In this document: piece after piece, positions 28,768 through 37,011 of the stretch
Layout: each line of letters starts with the position of its first letter
Position numbering within the stretch: position 1 is the stretch's first letter
Source of the DNA: Bacteroidales bacterium Phil12
Lineage (GTDB): Bacteria; Bacteroidota; Bacteroidia; Bacteroidales; P3
Length of the DNA stretch: 64,000 nucleotides
Reading direction: 5' to 3'
Assembly (NCBI GenBank): GCA_002633275.1
Contig: NWBO01000069.1
Coordinates: 1 to 64,000, forward strand
Made by a program: the position numbers and the translations under genes
Notes under the pieces: generated by a model
What the model saw: the letters and a program-made list of their open reading frames with translations, nothing else
What the model was told of the DNA's origin: nothing
Database searches by the model: none

Positions 28768-29379
28768 TCAATTGTTTTTCAAAATCTCTATTTGATTTGC
28801 ATAATACATTCTTTTATCTGGATTTTTCTCCATAAGTTGAGTGTAAATATTTATGGCATTTGCTTTATCGCCTTGTTTTGCATAAATCTTTGCCATAGTT
28901 TCAGTAACAATACTAAATTCTGTCTTCGCACTCTGCTTTATGGCTTTATCCACATTTTCAATCTCACTATCACTCACCTCACCTATATTGGTCTTTGGAT
29001 TTTCTATCTTCAAAAATCTTTCCAAAAGTTCCTGTCTTGTTGGGTTATCACTCAACTGTTCATCTTCATATGAGTTGATTTGAGTCATAATATCTTTCGG
29101 CGATTTAGTGTTTAACACTGTTTCAGTAGTCATTGAAACTAATGAAATAGTCTCAATGATTATTTTAAGATAATGCCTATCCGAAACATAAACACCTGCC
29201 AAAGCCAATAATTCTTCTTTATTAAACGACTTTAATATATGTGCGAACTTGGCACACAATACTTTGAAAACACTGCAATAAGGATACTTTTCACTCAATC
29301 TTTGCAGAATAACCAAATCCTGCATACTAACGATGTTATCACCCATTGACAATATTTCTCCAAGTCGATTCTTATCCAT
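28768..29379 (-). CDS. TPR-like protein with an in-frame 21-bp repeat insertion
   Basis: 203 residues from the ATG at 29379. It is a helical protein: the N-terminal segment MQDLVILQRLSEKYPYCSVFKVLCAKF and C-terminal KIYAKQGDKANAINIYTQLMEKNPDKRMYYANQIEIL are TPR-like. It resembles a conserved hypothetical often found beside secG in Bacteroidales. Residues about 73-93 (ISLVSMTTETVLNTKSP region) are encoded by three copies of the dispersed 21-bp repeat (29102-29164), which keep the frame because 21 is seven codons. Function unknown. Confidence 0.75.
   Translation of the reverse strand: MDKNRLGEILSMGDNIVSMQDLVILQRLSEKYPYCSVFKVLCAKFAHILKSFNKEELLALAGVYVSDRHYLKIIIETISLVSMTTETVLNTKSPKDIMTQINSYEDEQLSDNPTRQELLERFLKIENPKTNIGEVSDSEIENVDKAIKQSAKTEFSIVTETMAKIYAKQGDKANAINIYTQLMEKNPDKRMYYANQIEILKNN
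29102..29164. repeat. 21-bp repeat array, locus 9, inside a coding sequence
   Basis: Units 29102-29122 (TTTAGTGTTTAACACTG), 29123-29143 and 29144-29164 (TAGTCTCAATGATTATT). It lies wholly inside the TPR-like gene upstream of secG without breaking its frame. Confidence 0.8.
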
Positions 29380-29447
29380 CAAGATTGAATTTTAAGTTGC
29401 AAAATTACAAAATTTTTGTTTTCCCACAAAAAAAACTAAAAAAAACA

Positions 29448-29477
29448 TTGCTATAATAAAAAAACTTTGTAATTTTG
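29448..29477 (+). promoter_or_regulatory. Promoter of rpmH
   Basis: -33 TTG (29448-29450), 19-bp spacer, -7 TAATTTTG (29470-29477), 44 bp before the rpmH start. Confidence 0.75.
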
Positions 29478-29521
29478 CAAACCGAATTTTGAGAATAATA
29501 ACTAAGAAAATACAATAAGCG

Positions 29522-29668
29522 ATGAAAAGAACATTTCAACCATCAAGAAGAAAAAGAGTTAATAAACACGGTTTTAGAGAAAGAATGTCTACTACAAGCG
29601 GAAGAAAAATATTGAATGCTCGTCGCAGACACGGAAGAAAAAAACTAACGGTTTCTGACGAAATGTAA
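29522..29668 (+). CDS. rpmH: 50S ribosomal protein L34
   Basis: A 48-residue, very basic protein beginning [19 protein letters not shown] and continuing [20 protein letters not shown] to KLTVSDEM. This is unmistakably L34, a component of the large ribosomal subunit near the exit tunnel. It has its own promoter and precedes rlmD by about 100 bp. The usual neighbours rnpA and dnaA are absent. Confidence 0.98.
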   Translation: MKRTFQPSRRKRVNKHGFRERMSTTSGRKILNARRRHGRKKLTVSDEM

Positions 29669-29771
29669 TATTAGACAAAACTGTATTATCAGAAGAAATC
29701 TCAGCATTGTAATTAAGTTTGCAGTGCTTTTTTTATTTCAAAAAGAAAAGAAAACAACACAATTACTATCT

Positions 29772-31190
29772 ATGGGTAGAAAAAAGGAAAAATTCACAAT
29801 AGAAAATGCCGCAATAACGGGCTTTGCTGCCGAAGGCAACGCCATTGTAAAGACAGACGACAAGGTTATATTTGTGCCTTTCGTCGTTCCGGGAGATGTT
29901 GCAGACATTGAAGTGTATAAACAAAAGAAGTCTTATTGTGAAGCAAGAGTGCTTGACATCAAAGAGTTTTCCGATAAAAGAGTTGCACCGAAATGCCCGC
30001 ACTTTACTTTTTGTGGAGGTTGCAAATGGCAGATGCTTGATTACAAATATCAGTTGGCATACAAACAACAACAGGTTGTTGATAACCTTACCCGTATCGG
30101 CAAAATAAATTGTGAGAACATATCCCCTATCGCTGCTTCGGATAATATCTTTTATTATAGGAATAAACTTGAATTTACTTTTTCAAACAAAGCGTGGGTC
30201 AAAGACTTTATCAAAGGTCAAGAACCTCAACCTGCGTTAGGTTTTCATGTCAGTGGCTTATTCGATAAGGTGTTAAACATCGACAATTGCGTGCTGCAAG
30301 ATGATATTTCAAACCAAATCCGCAATTTTCTTCGCACTTTTACCATAGATAATAATATACCTTATTATAATATACGTGACCACAGCGGAATGATGCGTAC
30401 TTTGGTAATAAGGACAACTCAGCACAAAGATTTAATGGTACTTGTCGCTTTCGCTGTTAATGATAAAGAAACAATATCCAAGGTTATGACAGCCTTAAAG
30501 GACAATTTTCCTCAGATAACTTCTTTGCAATATTGCATCAATGACAAGATGAATGACTCTTTGGCAGACAGAGATTTTATTGTATTTAGCGGCAAAGACC
30601 ATATAATGGAATATATGCCAAGATACAATAGCGATGAATCGCCTATTCAATTCAAAATCCGCCCTAAAACATTCTATCAAACCAATGCGCCGCAAGCTTT
30701 GAAGTTATACACCTTTGCTGCCGATTTCGCACAAATAGAAAGTAACGATATTGTATATGATTTATATACCGGCACCGGCACTATCGCCAATTTCGTTGCC
30801 GCAAAGGCAAAGAAAGTCGTGGGAATCGAATATGTTGAGGACGCTGTGGAAGATGCCAAGATAAATAGCCAAGAAAATGGAATAACCAACACAACATTCT
30901 ATGCCGGCGATATGGCAAAAGTACTTACCGACGAGTTTATCCTCTCCAACGGCAAGCCCGATATAATCATCACCGACCCTCCACGAAACGGAATGGATAG
31001 CAAGGTAGTCGCTCAAATATTGAAGATTGCCCCGAAAAGAGTTGTATATATCTCATGCAACCCGGCAACACAAGCGAGGGACTTATTACTTATGAGCGAA
31101 ACATACGATGTAGCCGAAATTCAGCCTGTGGATATGTTTCCTCATACTCACCATATCGAAAACATCGTCTTATTAACCAAGAAATCTTAA
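29772..31190 (+). CDS. rlmD: 23S rRNA (uracil-5-)-methyltransferase, RlmD/RumA type
   Basis: 472 residues from the ATG at 29772. An N-terminal TRAM domain (AITGFAAEGNAIVKTDDKVIFVPFVVPGDVADIEV) is followed by the Fe-S cluster cysteines (PKCPHFTFCGGCKWQ) and a Rossmann methyltransferase with motif I VYDLYTGTGTIANFVA, motif IV TDPPRNGMD and the nucleophile Cys in VYISCNPATQARDL. It installs m5U in rRNA (U1939 class); which uridine cannot be decided from sequence. The frame continues upstream to a GTG, but that stretch lacks TRAM homology. Confidence 0.93.
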   Translation: MGRKKEKFTIENAAITGFAAEGNAIVKTDDKVIFVPFVVPGDVADIEVYKQKKSYCEARVLDIKEFSDKRVAPKCPHFTFCGGCKWQMLDYKYQLAYKQQQVVDNLTRIGKINCENISPIAASDNIFYYRNKLEFTFSNKAWVKDFIKGQEPQPALGFHVSGLFDKVLNIDNCVLQDDISNQIRNFLRTFTIDNNIPYYNIRDHSGMMRTLVIRTTQHKDLMVLVAFAVNDKETISKVMTALKDNFPQITSLQYCINDKMNDSLADRDFIVFSGKDHIMEYMPRYNSDESPIQFKIRPKTFYQTNAPQALKLYTFAADFAQIESNDIVYDLYTGTGTIANFVAAKAKKVVGIEYVEDAVEDAKINSQENGITNTTFYAGDMAKVLTDEFILSNGKPDIIITDPPRNGMDSKVVAQILKIAPKRVVYISCNPATQARDLLLMSETYDVAEIQPVDMFPHTHHIENIVLLTKKS

Positions 31191-31220
31191 TTGTTCGACA
31201 CAACATCTTATTTATATTTA

Positions 31221-31283
31221 GTCAAATCAAATGTTTTGAAAAAAAATTTGTTCTTGGGGCATTTGATTTGACGAATTTGTTCT
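31221..31283 (+). terminator. Strong terminator of rlmD
   Basis: Perfect 13-bp arms GTCAAATCAAATG (31221-31233) and CATTTGATTTGAC (31260-31272), then GAATTTGTTC and a T7 run. Confidence 0.85.
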
Positions 31284-31308
31284 TTTTTTGAAAAAAATAA
31301 CAAAAAAA

Positions 31309-31339
31309 TTTGTTGGTATAAAAATATATTATATCTTTG
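31309..31339 (+). promoter_or_regulatory. Promoter for the lipoprotein pair or a small RNA
   Basis: -33 TTTG (31309-31312), 19-bp spacer, -7 TATCTTTG (31332-31339): a near-ideal Bacteroidetes promoter. The nearest supported gene starts 406 bp downstream. Confidence 0.75.
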
Positions 31340-31345
31340 CACCAT

Positions 31346-31745
31346 TGTTTAAGCATTTATAAAACAGATGGTACAGAAAATTCAAAATACCACAACTTTC
31401 AAATTACACAAAGCAGATTATTTATTAAAATTTGTTTTCGTAAGTGTATTATCTGTAAAAATTATAACAGAATTGGATTTATTTTTCCACATATATTCAA
31501 GTGATTTTATATATTCAATCTGCAAAAACAAAGCAGTTCTCAATTGGAGTCGTACGGAATAGAAATTTTCTTTTATTTGTATTCCCAGACTCCTCAAATT
31601 TCTCCAAAAACATAATTTTAATATTTTGTTCAAACAAAATTATGAAAAAAGAAAACATTATGAACAAGTTTATTTTTAGCAAGAGTGCATAGTTTCAAAT
31701 AAATTTAGTAATTGCACAAAAAAAATTATAAAAATATTTAGTAAT
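31346..31745 (+). other. 400-nt leader with a hairpin, possible sRNA or long 5' UTR
   Basis: Non-coding between the promoter at 31309 and the lipoprotein gene. It holds one clear nested hairpin: GAGTC (31547-31551) with GACTC (31588-31592), enclosing GGAATA (31556-31561) with TATTCC (31580-31585). A 16-codon frame (31641-31691, MKKENIMNKFIF...) could be a leader peptide; a 64-codon frame from 31368 overlaps the hairpin and looks random. Confidence 0.4.
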
Positions 31746-32204
31746 ATGAAAAGATATTTTAGACAAGTTGCTTTTGCCACATTATTGGCTGCAACAATTA
31801 TTTTCGTTGGATGCAAAGACGAAAAAAATGAAATAGATACAAAAAACACTACACAAAAAACATTAGTACAATCAGATCCAATTCCAAACGGATATTATTA
31901 CGGTAAATACTATCGTAACGATGGTACTACAATAAGAATAACACTACAAATTATAGACAACCAAATTGTAGGTAAATGGGTTGATGGTCAAAGGCAAGAT
32001 GTCAAAGGTCAAGAACTTATTTACGGAAAAGATAACAAAGCTTCGCAAGAAAAATCCATTGATTTGGCAATAAAATTATCAGAAAAGTATCCTTGCGTAG
32101 CAACATACGAAGCAGGGGAATCATTTGATGATCCAACGATTATTGTATATGCTGTTGAATGGAGCAATGATACTCCTTGTTGGTATGAAATTTATTACAA
32201 TTAA
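31746..32204 (+). CDS. Hypothetical lipoprotein
   Basis: 152 residues with a signal peptide and lipobox IIFVGCKD (Cys21). The mature domain starts PIPNGYYYGKYYRNDGTTIRITLQIIDNQIVGKWVDGQ, a beta-rich stretch. Its YYGK...KWVDG pattern recurs in the C-terminal half of the next gene's product, so the two may share a fold. No family recognised. The next gene starts 12 bp after its stop; they form an operon with a terminator behind. Confidence 0.65.
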   Translation: MKRYFRQVAFATLLAATIIFVGCKDEKNEIDTKNTTQKTLVQSDPIPNGYYYGKYYRNDGTTIRITLQIIDNQIVGKWVDGQRQDVKGQELIYGKDNKASQEKSIDLAIKLSEKYPCVATYEAGESFDDPTIIVYAVEWSNDTPCWYEIYYN

Positions 32205-32216
32205 AAATATACTGCT

Positions 32217-32693
32217 ATGAAAAAGTCAATTTTAGTAGTTATTTCCATAATTACAATAAGTTTATCCTTTGTGTTATGTTCGTCAATACAAGCTCAAACG
32301 AACAAAGTTGATAAAACTGTAAAGACAAGAGAAGCGAGGGAAATTACTATGAATGTTGTTGTATCCAAAGACCAAATCAAAGATACTATTAATGCCTTAG
32401 AAAGGCAAGGTTGGTCTTATCATGGTATGGCATTAAATAAAGATGGAACTTGGACTGTAACAGTCAAAAAATGGGTATATGACAACAACAAAACATCTGC
32501 AATAGTAAATTCTGCAATAGTTTCTAATAGCAATCAACCTCCAGATGGTATGTATCATTCAACTGTAATAAGCAAAAAAACAGGGAAAAGTGCCGTTATG
32601 AAATACTTAATCAAAAATGGTAAAATTGAGAAAAGGTGGGTTGATGACGTAGAATATAACGGAGAACACTTAATGCCAAACGAATACTATTAA
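32217..32693 (+). CDS. Hypothetical secreted protein
   Basis: 158 residues with a signal peptide (hydrophobic 5-22, cleavage likely after SIQAQ). The middle part ITMNVVVSKDQIKDTINALERQGWSYHGMALNKDGTWTVTVKKW reads as a small alpha/beta module. The C-terminal part PPDGMYHSTVISKKTGKSAVMKYLIKNGKIEKRWVDDVEYNG resembles the YYGK...KWVDG part of the upstream lipoprotein. Function unknown; both are probably exported to the periplasm or surface. Confidence 0.65.
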   Translation: MKKSILVVISIITISLSFVLCSSIQAQTNKVDKTVKTREAREITMNVVVSKDQIKDTINALERQGWSYHGMALNKDGTWTVTVKKWVYDNNKTSAIVNSAIVSNSNQPPDGMYHSTVISKKTGKSAVMKYLIKNGKIEKRWVDDVEYNGEHLMPNEYY

Positions 32694-33054
32694 TTTAATT
32701 GATAATGTATCTGATTGCCCCTACAAAAAAACATTGATATAACAAGAGCGTATTAAATTATGCTTTGTGATACACAATAAGGAGTGTAAATTCAAAATTA
32801 CACTTCTTATTTTTTTCGCTGCTCATTAATATATAATGCTCCTCAGAATTAATTTCCATGATATCGTATCTAAACATCCTTGTTAAAGTTTTATTTGTTT
32901 GAGATTTCCTCTCAATTTATTGAAGTTTTTGTATCCAAGTTTGTGTTTTTTTTCATAATTTAAGATTATTGTATAAAAGTTCAAAGAAATAAAAGAAAAA
33001 GTAATTATAGGGAAAATTTTTGTGAGTATTTATTTTTTTATTTTCATTAACTAA
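32694..33054. other. AT-rich spacer between convergent genes
   Basis: 360 bp with no gene. It contains the terminator at 32776-32817; the remainder shows nothing I can name. Confidence 0.5.
32776..32817 (+). terminator. Terminator of the lipoprotein operon
   Basis: 14-bp arms AATAAGGAGTGTAA (32776-32789) and TTACACTTCTTATT (32798-32811), one G-T wobble, followed by T5C. Confidence 0.85.
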
Positions 33055-33882
33055 TTACTTAATGTCAATATACGGTAAAATCTTGTTAAATGTCGCTTCG
33101 TCCATAATATGAATGTTTTTCAAATCATCAACCGACTTATAGTCTCCATAGTTGTTTCGAAAAATGATTATCTCTTTCGCAATAGCATAATCAATGTACG
33201 GGTGCTTGACAAGGTCTTTGATGTTTGCCGAATTGATATTGATTTTCTTTATGACCTTATTCTTTATTGTGAAATGATTCTTTATCATTTCGTATCGTTT
33301 ATCGTCCATTCCATACACTTCTTTCAACTGCGAAACGGATATATAGCCGCCAAGTTTGTCCCTATACTTGCAAATCCTGTTTGAAAACACCGAACCAATC
33401 CCCCGAATCATTTGCAAATCCAATGTGTCGCAATCATTCAAATCCAAAATCAAAGATTTTTCATTACTTTTCGCCGTGTTGTTCATGACCACCGCATTTG
33501 TGTAGCCATTGGGAATTGTTTGCAATGGCAAAGTATCCGTTTTTTCAACGATTTTATTTACTTGCTTTCCATTTTGGTAGTAAATATTAACAATATTGTA
33601 ACGTTTGGCTTTGGGATATGCGGTATCTTTCTTTTTGCTTTGTCGCTTAGGATAATACTTTTCCTCCATATTGTCGCGAAGAACAACTATATCTGCATTG
33701 AAACAAACCACGATACCCGCAATAATGCCAACAAATACCAAACTGCCAACAATCAACAAAACTTTCAAAAGATGTTTCTTGCGACTTTGCGAAATATCAT
33801 CCAACTCTTCTTGGGAAAGGTATCGCCAATCTTTTCTAAAACCGTATTTCCAAGCCTTAAAGTAAGGGTAGTTCTTTTTCAT
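33055..33882 (-). CDS. Membrane-anchored helix-hairpin-helix protein (ComEA-like domain)
   Basis: 275 residues. A ~38-residue basic cytoplasmic head (FKAWKYGFRKDWRYLSQEEL) precedes one membrane helix (about 40-62, VLLIVGSLVFVGIIAGIVV). The C-terminal ~130 residues contain two helix-hairpin-helix modules: LNDCDTLDLQMIRGIGSVFSNRICKYRDKLGGY, with the GIG hairpin and typical DLQ...RGIG spacing, and INSANIKDLVKHPYIDYAIAKEIIIFRNNYGDY. This is the ComEA-like arrangement seen in many Bacteroidetes proteins; DNA binding outside the cytoplasm is plausible but unproven. Confidence 0.8.
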   Translation of the reverse strand: MKKNYPYFKAWKYGFRKDWRYLSQEELDDISQSRKKHLLKVLLIVGSLVFVGIIAGIVVCFNADIVVLRDNMEEKYYPKRQSKKKDTAYPKAKRYNIVNIYYQNGKQVNKIVEKTDTLPLQTIPNGYTNAVVMNNTAKSNEKSLILDLNDCDTLDLQMIRGIGSVFSNRICKYRDKLGGYISVSQLKEVYGMDDKRYEMIKNHFTIKNKVIKKININSANIKDLVKHPYIDYAIAKEIIIFRNNYGDYKSVDDLKNIHIMDEATFNKILPYIDIK

Positions 33883-34051
33883 ATTAAGTATAAATTTGGT
33901 TTTCTTACAAAACTCGTTTCAATATCATTATTAAGAATGATTTACAAATGCAAAGATAGTATTTTTATTTAATTCGTATAAATTGTAAGGAAGTCTTTTG
34001 AAAGAAAGCATATTTTTAAGAAAATAATTCAAGGATTTTGAAAAAAATATG

Positions 34052-34059
34052 TACCTTTG
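34052..34059 (+). promoter_or_regulatory. -7 box of pgi
   Basis: TACCTTTG matches TAnnTTTG, 27 bp before the pgi ATG. The -33 element is not clear. Confidence 0.5.
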
Positions 34060-34086
34060 CAGCATAAATCATTAAAAATAAAAGAA

Positions 34087-35370
34087 ATGAAACTATCTAT
34101 TGAATATTCAAACAAAGATATTCCAAAAAGCGAAGATATTAAAACTTTAACTGCACAAGCACTACAAGCAAAGCAGACTATAATAAATCGCAACGGCAAA
34201 GGTAATGACTTCTTGGGTTGGGTGGATTTGCCCGAACAAATAACAACGCAAGAGTTAAACGATATAAACGTAGTAGCAAAGACACTAAGAAAGAAAAGCG
34301 AAGTATTCGTTGTTGCAGGCATCGGCGGTTCGTATCTTGGGGCAAGAGCTGTTATTGAAGCATTAAAGAATAATTTCGATTACGCTCTTAGCACCACTCC
34401 CCTTGTGTTGTATGCAGGCAACACGATGTGCGAAGATTATCTAAGCGACTTGATGAAGGTTTTGGACAAAAGAGATTACACTCTTTGCGTTATATCAAAA
34501 TCGGGGACAACAACAGAAACAGCCGTAACATTTAGAATATTACGCAATCATTTGGAACAAAAATACGGCAAACAAGAGGCTAAACAACGTATCGTTGCCA
34601 TAACCGACAAAGAAAAAGGCATATTGAAAAACATCTCTGATAAAGAAGGCTACAAAACATACGTTATTCCTGACAATGTTGGGGGAAGATTTTCCGTTTT
34701 AACGCCTGTCGGTCTTCTGCCTATCGCTGTTGCAGGCTTTGATATTACGACTTTAATCAATGGTGCAAGACAGATGCGTAACGAATTGATAAATCACAAC
34801 AGTTCTATCGCACTTGACTACGCAATAAATCGAAAATATTTCTACAATATCGGAAAACAAATCGAGTTATTGGTCAATTATCAGCCTAATTTGGTTTATT
34901 TCAACGAGTGGTTCAAACAATTGTTTGGCGAAAGCGAAGGCAAGGACAACAAAGGCTTATTCCCTGCAAGCGTAAGCAACACTACGGATTTGCATTCCAT
35001 GGGTCAGTATATCCAACAAGGAAAACGATTGATGTTTGAGACTGTTCTGCATGTGGAAAACTCTAACAATCATCTTTCAATCCCACAACAACAAGACGAT
35101 GACGATAAGCTGAATTATTTAACCAAGTTTTCACTAACTCAAATCAACCACAAAGCCGAAGAAGGAACACGCATGGCTCACTTGGACGGAGATGTGTCGC
35201 AAATTCAGTTGTCTATCGATAAATTGGACGAAGAAAACCTTGGAGCGTTGATATATTTCTTTGAATTTTCGTGTGCAATAAGCGGTTATATGCTTGGCAT
35301 CAATCCTTTCGACCAACCGGGGGTTGAGTTTTATAAGAAAAATATGTTCGCTTTGCTTGGCAAAAAATAA
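34087..35370 (+). CDS. pgi: Glucose-6-phosphate isomerase
   Basis: 427 residues from the ATG at 34087, the compact form typical of Firmicutes and Bacteroidetes. The first SIS domain has VVAGIGGSYLGARAVIEAL, the sugar-phosphate loop ISKSGTTTETAVTFR, and the second SIS domain NVGGRFSVLTPVGLLPIAVAG (PGI signature 1). The catalytic Glu region is GESEGKD and the C-terminal segment GINPFDQPGVEFYKKN is PGI signature 2. It interconverts glucose-6-P and fructose-6-P in glycolysis. Confidence 0.97.
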   Translation: MKLSIEYSNKDIPKSEDIKTLTAQALQAKQTIINRNGKGNDFLGWVDLPEQITTQELNDINVVAKTLRKKSEVFVVAGIGGSYLGARAVIEALKNNFDYALSTTPLVLYAGNTMCEDYLSDLMKVLDKRDYTLCVISKSGTTTETAVTFRILRNHLEQKYGKQEAKQRIVAITDKEKGILKNISDKEGYKTYVIPDNVGGRFSVLTPVGLLPIAVAGFDITTLINGARQMRNELINHNSSIALDYAINRKYFYNIGKQIELLVNYQPNLVYFNEWFKQLFGESEGKDNKGLFPASVSNTTDLHSMGQYIQQGKRLMFETVLHVENSNNHLSIPQQQDDDDKLNYLTKFSLTQINHKAEEGTRMAHLDGDVSQIQLSIDKLDEENLGALIYFFEFSCAISGYMLGINPFDQPGVEFYKKNMFALLGKK

Positions 35371-35404
35371 TTAACAACGTTATAAAACAATTAAACACAA
35401 CATT

Positions 35405-36475
35405 ATGAAAAAATTCATTAACAACCTTAGTTTATCTGCTTTATTGATTTGCTTATTCGTTGCAATCAATGTCTTGGGACAAGAAACAAAAAGAATCTTG
35501 TTTATCGGCAACAGTTACACCTTTGTCAATAACTTGCCGGAGGTCTTTACCGATGTTGCTAAGTCTCAAAACAAAAAAGTAGATTGCCAGTCCGTTGCAC
35601 AAGGCGGAGCAATGTTTCAGACCCACACCACAAGCACCGATGCCGTGCCTAAAATCCAAGAAGGCAATTGGGATTTCATCGTCTTGCAAGGACAAAGTCA
35701 GGAAGTGGCTTTCCCTGACGGTCAGTTTATGTCGCAGGTCTATCCTTACGCAAGGCAATTGGATTCTATCGCAAAGAAATATAATCCAAAAGCAAGGGTA
35801 ATTTTCTTTGACACTTGGGGATATCGTTATGGCGATGAGATAAACTGCCAATATTATGACGCTTTTTGCACCTTTGAATCCATGTCCAAAAGGCTTCTTG
35901 ACAACTACAAACTTATGGCAAAGAATTTCAAATCCGATGTATCCCCCGTTGGAGCAGCTTGGTTAAACTCTTGGCAGGCGGATTCAAACATCGTGTTACA
36001 CTCTTCCGACAATTCACACCCGAATATCAACGGAACGTATTTGGCAGCCTGCTGTTTTTATGAGATAATCTTTAAGGAGAAAATCTCAAACGCTTCTTAC
36101 CCTTCATCTATTCCTCAAAACATTGCAGAATACTTGCAAGATATTGCGAGCAAAACCACATTTGACAAATTGGACTCGTGGTGCTTTACTAAAAGCGACA
36201 CCGTTTCTGCGTTGAACACTATAACCGAAAACAGTGCCTTTGATTTCTGTGCGTATTGTTCCAATGGCAATATAACGATAACGCCTAAAAATTTTGGCGG
36301 CAGTGCTGTCCTTGAAATCTACTCCACCAACGGTTCATTGTTGTTTAAGAAAGACATAACCGTCAGCAACAACGTTCCACAAGTATTCAATTACTCTTCA
36401 ACACCTACAAAAAATATGATAATCGTCCGACTATCCACCGCCAAAGGCACCAAAGTTTTGAAAGTACAAGAATAA
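35405..36475 (+). CDS. Secreted SGNH-family hydrolase with T9SS C-terminal sorting tail
   Basis: 356 residues. The signal peptide ends near VLGQ (residue 25). The SGNH blocks are visible: block I ILFIGNSYTF with Ser, block III-like VLQGQSQE, and block V DNSHPN with the Asp/His pair, so it is an esterase/acetylhydrolase-like enzyme resembling DUF4886. The last ~75 residues (AVLEIYSTNGSLLFKKDI ... NMIIVRLSTAKGTKVLKVQE) match the type A C-terminal domain recognised by the type IX secretion system, so the protein is likely exported to the surface. Substrate unknown, probably acylated glycans. Confidence 0.82.
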   Translation: MKKFINNLSLSALLICLFVAINVLGQETKRILFIGNSYTFVNNLPEVFTDVAKSQNKKVDCQSVAQGGAMFQTHTTSTDAVPKIQEGNWDFIVLQGQSQEVAFPDGQFMSQVYPYARQLDSIAKKYNPKARVIFFDTWGYRYGDEINCQYYDAFCTFESMSKRLLDNYKLMAKNFKSDVSPVGAAWLNSWQADSNIVLHSSDNSHPNINGTYLAACCFYEIIFKEKISNASYPSSIPQNIAEYLQDIASKTTFDKLDSWCFTKSDTVSALNTITENSAFDFCAYCSNGNITITPKNFGGSAVLEIYSTNGSLLFKKDITVSNNVPQVFNYSSTPTKNMIIVRLSTAKGTKVLKVQE

Positions 36476-36501
36476 AAGTAAGTCTTACTACACTACATTA
36501 T

Positions 36502-36556
36502 AAATCTTGCATTGCAGCATAATTACAAATTATCCGTCAATGCAAGATTTTATTTT
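36502..36556 (+). terminator. Terminator of the SGNH hydrolase gene
   Basis: 13-bp arms AAATCTTGCATTG (36502-36514) and CAATGCAAGATTT (36538-36550), followed by TATTTT. Confidence 0.8.
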
Positions 36557-36768
36557 AACGAGAGTTTGATGAAAATTAAATCAGTGCAAGTTTCTTGTCT
36601 AACGAGCGTTGCACATTGATGCAAGTTTTTTTGAGAACATATAAATTATATTGTTTCTATCGTAACAAAGGCAACGAAAAGCCAAAACTTTCTATGATAA
36701 AAAGCCAAGACTTTTTGAAATTTGGATAAATTCACTGCTAATTTTGAAAACATCGGTACAAAACATAC

Positions 36769-36807
36769 AAAAAGAGTAACTTTTTAAGGTAAAAAGTTAC
36801 TCTTTTT
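36769..36807. terminator. Bidirectional hairpin terminator
   Basis: A perfect 17-bp stem, arms 36769-36785 and 36791-36807 (core AGAGTAACTTTTT), loop AAGGT. The A run on the left and T run on the right would allow termination from either side. Confidence 0.75.
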
Positions 36808-36948
36808 GAGTAGTCCGCATTGATGTTTCTGAAATTACAAGCCGACTTTTTGAAATTAGCAGCAGAAAAAACAAATTCGCTGCCGATGAAGATTAAATAT
36901 TTTCAATGCTCATATCTGAACGATACCCATAAATTTGTATCATTGATA

Positions 36949-37011
36949 AATTTTCTAATGTTTAATATTATTTTCGTAATGTGTGTGATTATTTCCGTAG
37001 TGTTAATGATT
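36949..37011. repeat. 21-bp repeat array, locus 10 (3 units)
   Basis: Units 36949-36969, 36970-36990 and 36991-37011, each ending in GATT or TATT. The last unit runs into the stop codon (37010-37012) of the flippase-like gene, as at locus 6. Confidence 0.85.

Larger units (their letters stand above)
36476..37009. other. Spacer between convergent genes: two hairpins and a repeat array
   Basis: No gene. It contains the terminators at 36502-36556 and 36769-36807, two near-copies of AAAGCCAARACTTT (about 36680 and 36709), and 21-bp array locus 10. A 79-codon plus-strand frame from 36820 runs through the array and into the opposite gene and is not credible. Confidence 0.5.

Noticed and set aside
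31368..31562. 64-codon frame 30 bp after the promoter at 31309
   Set aside because: No ribosome-binding context, runs into a hairpin, composition resembles random AT-rich sequence; kept only as part of the leader.
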